Below, piece by piece: positions 5,968 to 6,713 of a stretch of 6,713 nucleotides of DNA; the stretch's first letter is position 1; every line of letters begins with the position of its first letter. A program made the translations under genes and the position numbers. The notes under the pieces were generated by a model. That model was not told where the DNA came from. It ran no database searches and was given only the letters and a program-made list of their open reading frames with translations. The stretch is from Clostridiales bacterium UBA6363 (lineage in GTDB: Bacteria > Bacillota > Clostridia > UBA1381): NCBI GenBank assembly GCA_002438865.1, contig DJRJ01000062.1, positions 20,682-27,394 on the forward strand, in the 5' to 3' direction.

Positions 5968-5997
5968 GTCATATATAAAAAACGGAGGTAAATAAAA

Positions 5998-6657
5998 ATG
6001 ATTTTTCAAGACGGTGACAGAATAGTATTTGCAGGTGATTCGGTAACGGATATGGAAAGCGCACAGCCTGTGGGCGAGGGATTGTTTGATAATCTCGGAA
6101 AAAGCTATGTGAGAATTATTGATAATATGCTTGCGGCATTTTATCCCGAGGTAAGAGTAAGAGTGACCAATTCGGGTACGAGCGGAAACACAAGCCGTGA
6201 TTTGCTTGCACGCTTTGACCGTGACGTCGTTAATTTAAAACCAGATTGGGTATCAATTTGCATAGGTATAAATGATGTTTGGCGCCAGTTTGACACTCCG
6301 GCAATGTTCGACTATCAGGTAATGCCCGATGAGTATGAGGCAAATCTTGAAAAAATGATAAAATCGGTAAAGAATAAGGTAAAGGGCGTATTTATCATTA
6401 CCCCATATTACATAGAACCCAATCGTGAGGACGCAATGCGCAAAAGAATGGACGAATACGGCGAAATCTGCCGCAAACTTGCGGAAAAGCACGGCTGTAT
6501 ATTTGTCGATTTCCAGTCTATGTATGCAAAATACTGCAAAACAAGACATTCATCATTCATTACGTGGGACAGAGTACACCCCAACCAGGTGGGTGCAACA
6601 CTTATGGCACGTGAATTTTTAAAGCACTGCGGATTTGACTACAGCCGCGGAGAATAA
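5998..6657 (+). CDS. SGNH/GDSL-family hydrolase (probable carbohydrate esterase type)
   Basis: This 219-residue protein has all four SGNH blocks in order. GDSVTD (13-18) holds the nucleophile Ser15, NSGTSGN (58-64) the oxyanion glycine, GINDVW (90-95) Asn92, and DRVHPN (191-196) Asp191 and His194. The fold is therefore a complete serine esterase/acylhydrolase. Without a signal peptide it should be cytosolic. The compact size and the start MIFQDGDRIVFAGDS resemble deacetylase-like SGNH enzymes acting on sugars, but the substrate is not determined; lysophospholipase or thioesterase activity is possible. The start is supported by ACGGAGG (5982-5988), 9 nt before the ATG. No promoter is evident in the 30 nt after the upstream terminator, so expression may come from read-through or from a site I do not recognise. 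It ends one base before the next gene, implying coupling. Confidence 0.92.
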   Translation: MIFQDGDRIVFAGDSVTDMESAQPVGEGLFDNLGKSYVRIIDNMLAAFYPEVRVRVTNSGTSGNTSRDLLARFDRDVVNLKPDWVSICIGINDVWRQFDTPAMFDYQVMPDEYEANLEKMIKSVKNKVKGVFIITPYYIEPNREDAMRKRMDEYGEICRKLAEKHGCIFVDFQSMYAKYCKTRHSSFITWDRVHPNQVGATLMAREFLKHCGFDYSRGE

Positions 6658-6658
6658 T

Positions 6659-6713
6659 ATGAAGAAAGTTCTTATAGGAATGTCCGGCGGCGTGGACAGC
6701 TCCGTTGCGGCGG
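6659..6713 (+). CDS. mnmA: tRNA-specific 2-thiouridylase MnmA, N-terminal fragment (3' end outside window)
   Basis: Only 18 codons are visible: MKKVLIGMSGGVDSSVAA. SGGVDSS is the PP-loop ATP-binding motif, and the placement at the extreme N-terminus preceded by VLIGM matches MnmA, which adenylates and thiolates U34 of Glu, Gln and Lys tRNAs. GuaA carries the motif internally and LarE usually reads FSGGVDS, so both fit less well; other PP-loop enzymes cannot be fully excluded from so short a piece. GGAGA (6649-6653) inside the end of the SGNH gene is the ribosome binding site, and the gap between the genes is a single base. Confidence 0.78.
   Translation, partial: MKKVLIGMSGGVDSSVAA

Overview
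The window looks like a chromosomal segment of a Gram-positive anaerobe of the class Clostridia (Bacillota). This placement is inference. It rests on strong GGAGG-type ribosome binding sites, consensus sigma-A promoters, a small exported protein of the copper-amine-oxidase-N/stalk type, and an infC-rpmI-rplT operon preceded by a Firmicutes-style attenuator. All convincing genes lie on the + strand. Coding density is high and no gene-free stretch exceeds 300 bases. I see no mobile element, CRISPR array, tRNA or rRNA.

Layout. Positions 1-1407 hold the 3' part of a COG2509-type FAD-dependent dehydrogenase. A promoter at its very end (1388-1416) serves a small secreted stalk-domain protein (1455-1880), closed by a near-perfect hairpin terminator (1891-1927). 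A consensus promoter (1949-1977) then drives a two-gene operon: an OPA-like major facilitator transporter (2020-3243), overlapping by 11 nt a sialidase-fold protein without a signal peptide (3233-4528). After an odd hairpin (4540-4577), another consensus promoter (4593-4621) starts the translation operon: an attenuator leader (about 4642-4740), infC (IF3, apparently with an AUU start at 4798), rpmI (L35) and rplT (L20), ended by a terminator (5933-5967). A cytosolic SGNH esterase/hydrolase (5998-6657) follows, and one base after it begins a PP-loop gene, most likely mnmA, which runs off the window.

How the genes work together. infC-rpmI-rplT is the classical translation cluster. Its leader shows two mutually exclusive pairings, an antiterminator and a terminator, as expected for L20 autoregulation; the AUU start of infC would add IF3 autoregulation. 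The transporter/sialidase-fold pair looks like an import-then-cleave module for a small glycoside that is processed inside the cell. It is the least conventional part of the window and the best candidate for something not yet described. The nearby SGNH hydrolase could be a sugar deacetylase, but its coupling is to mnmA, so any link to the pair is speculative.
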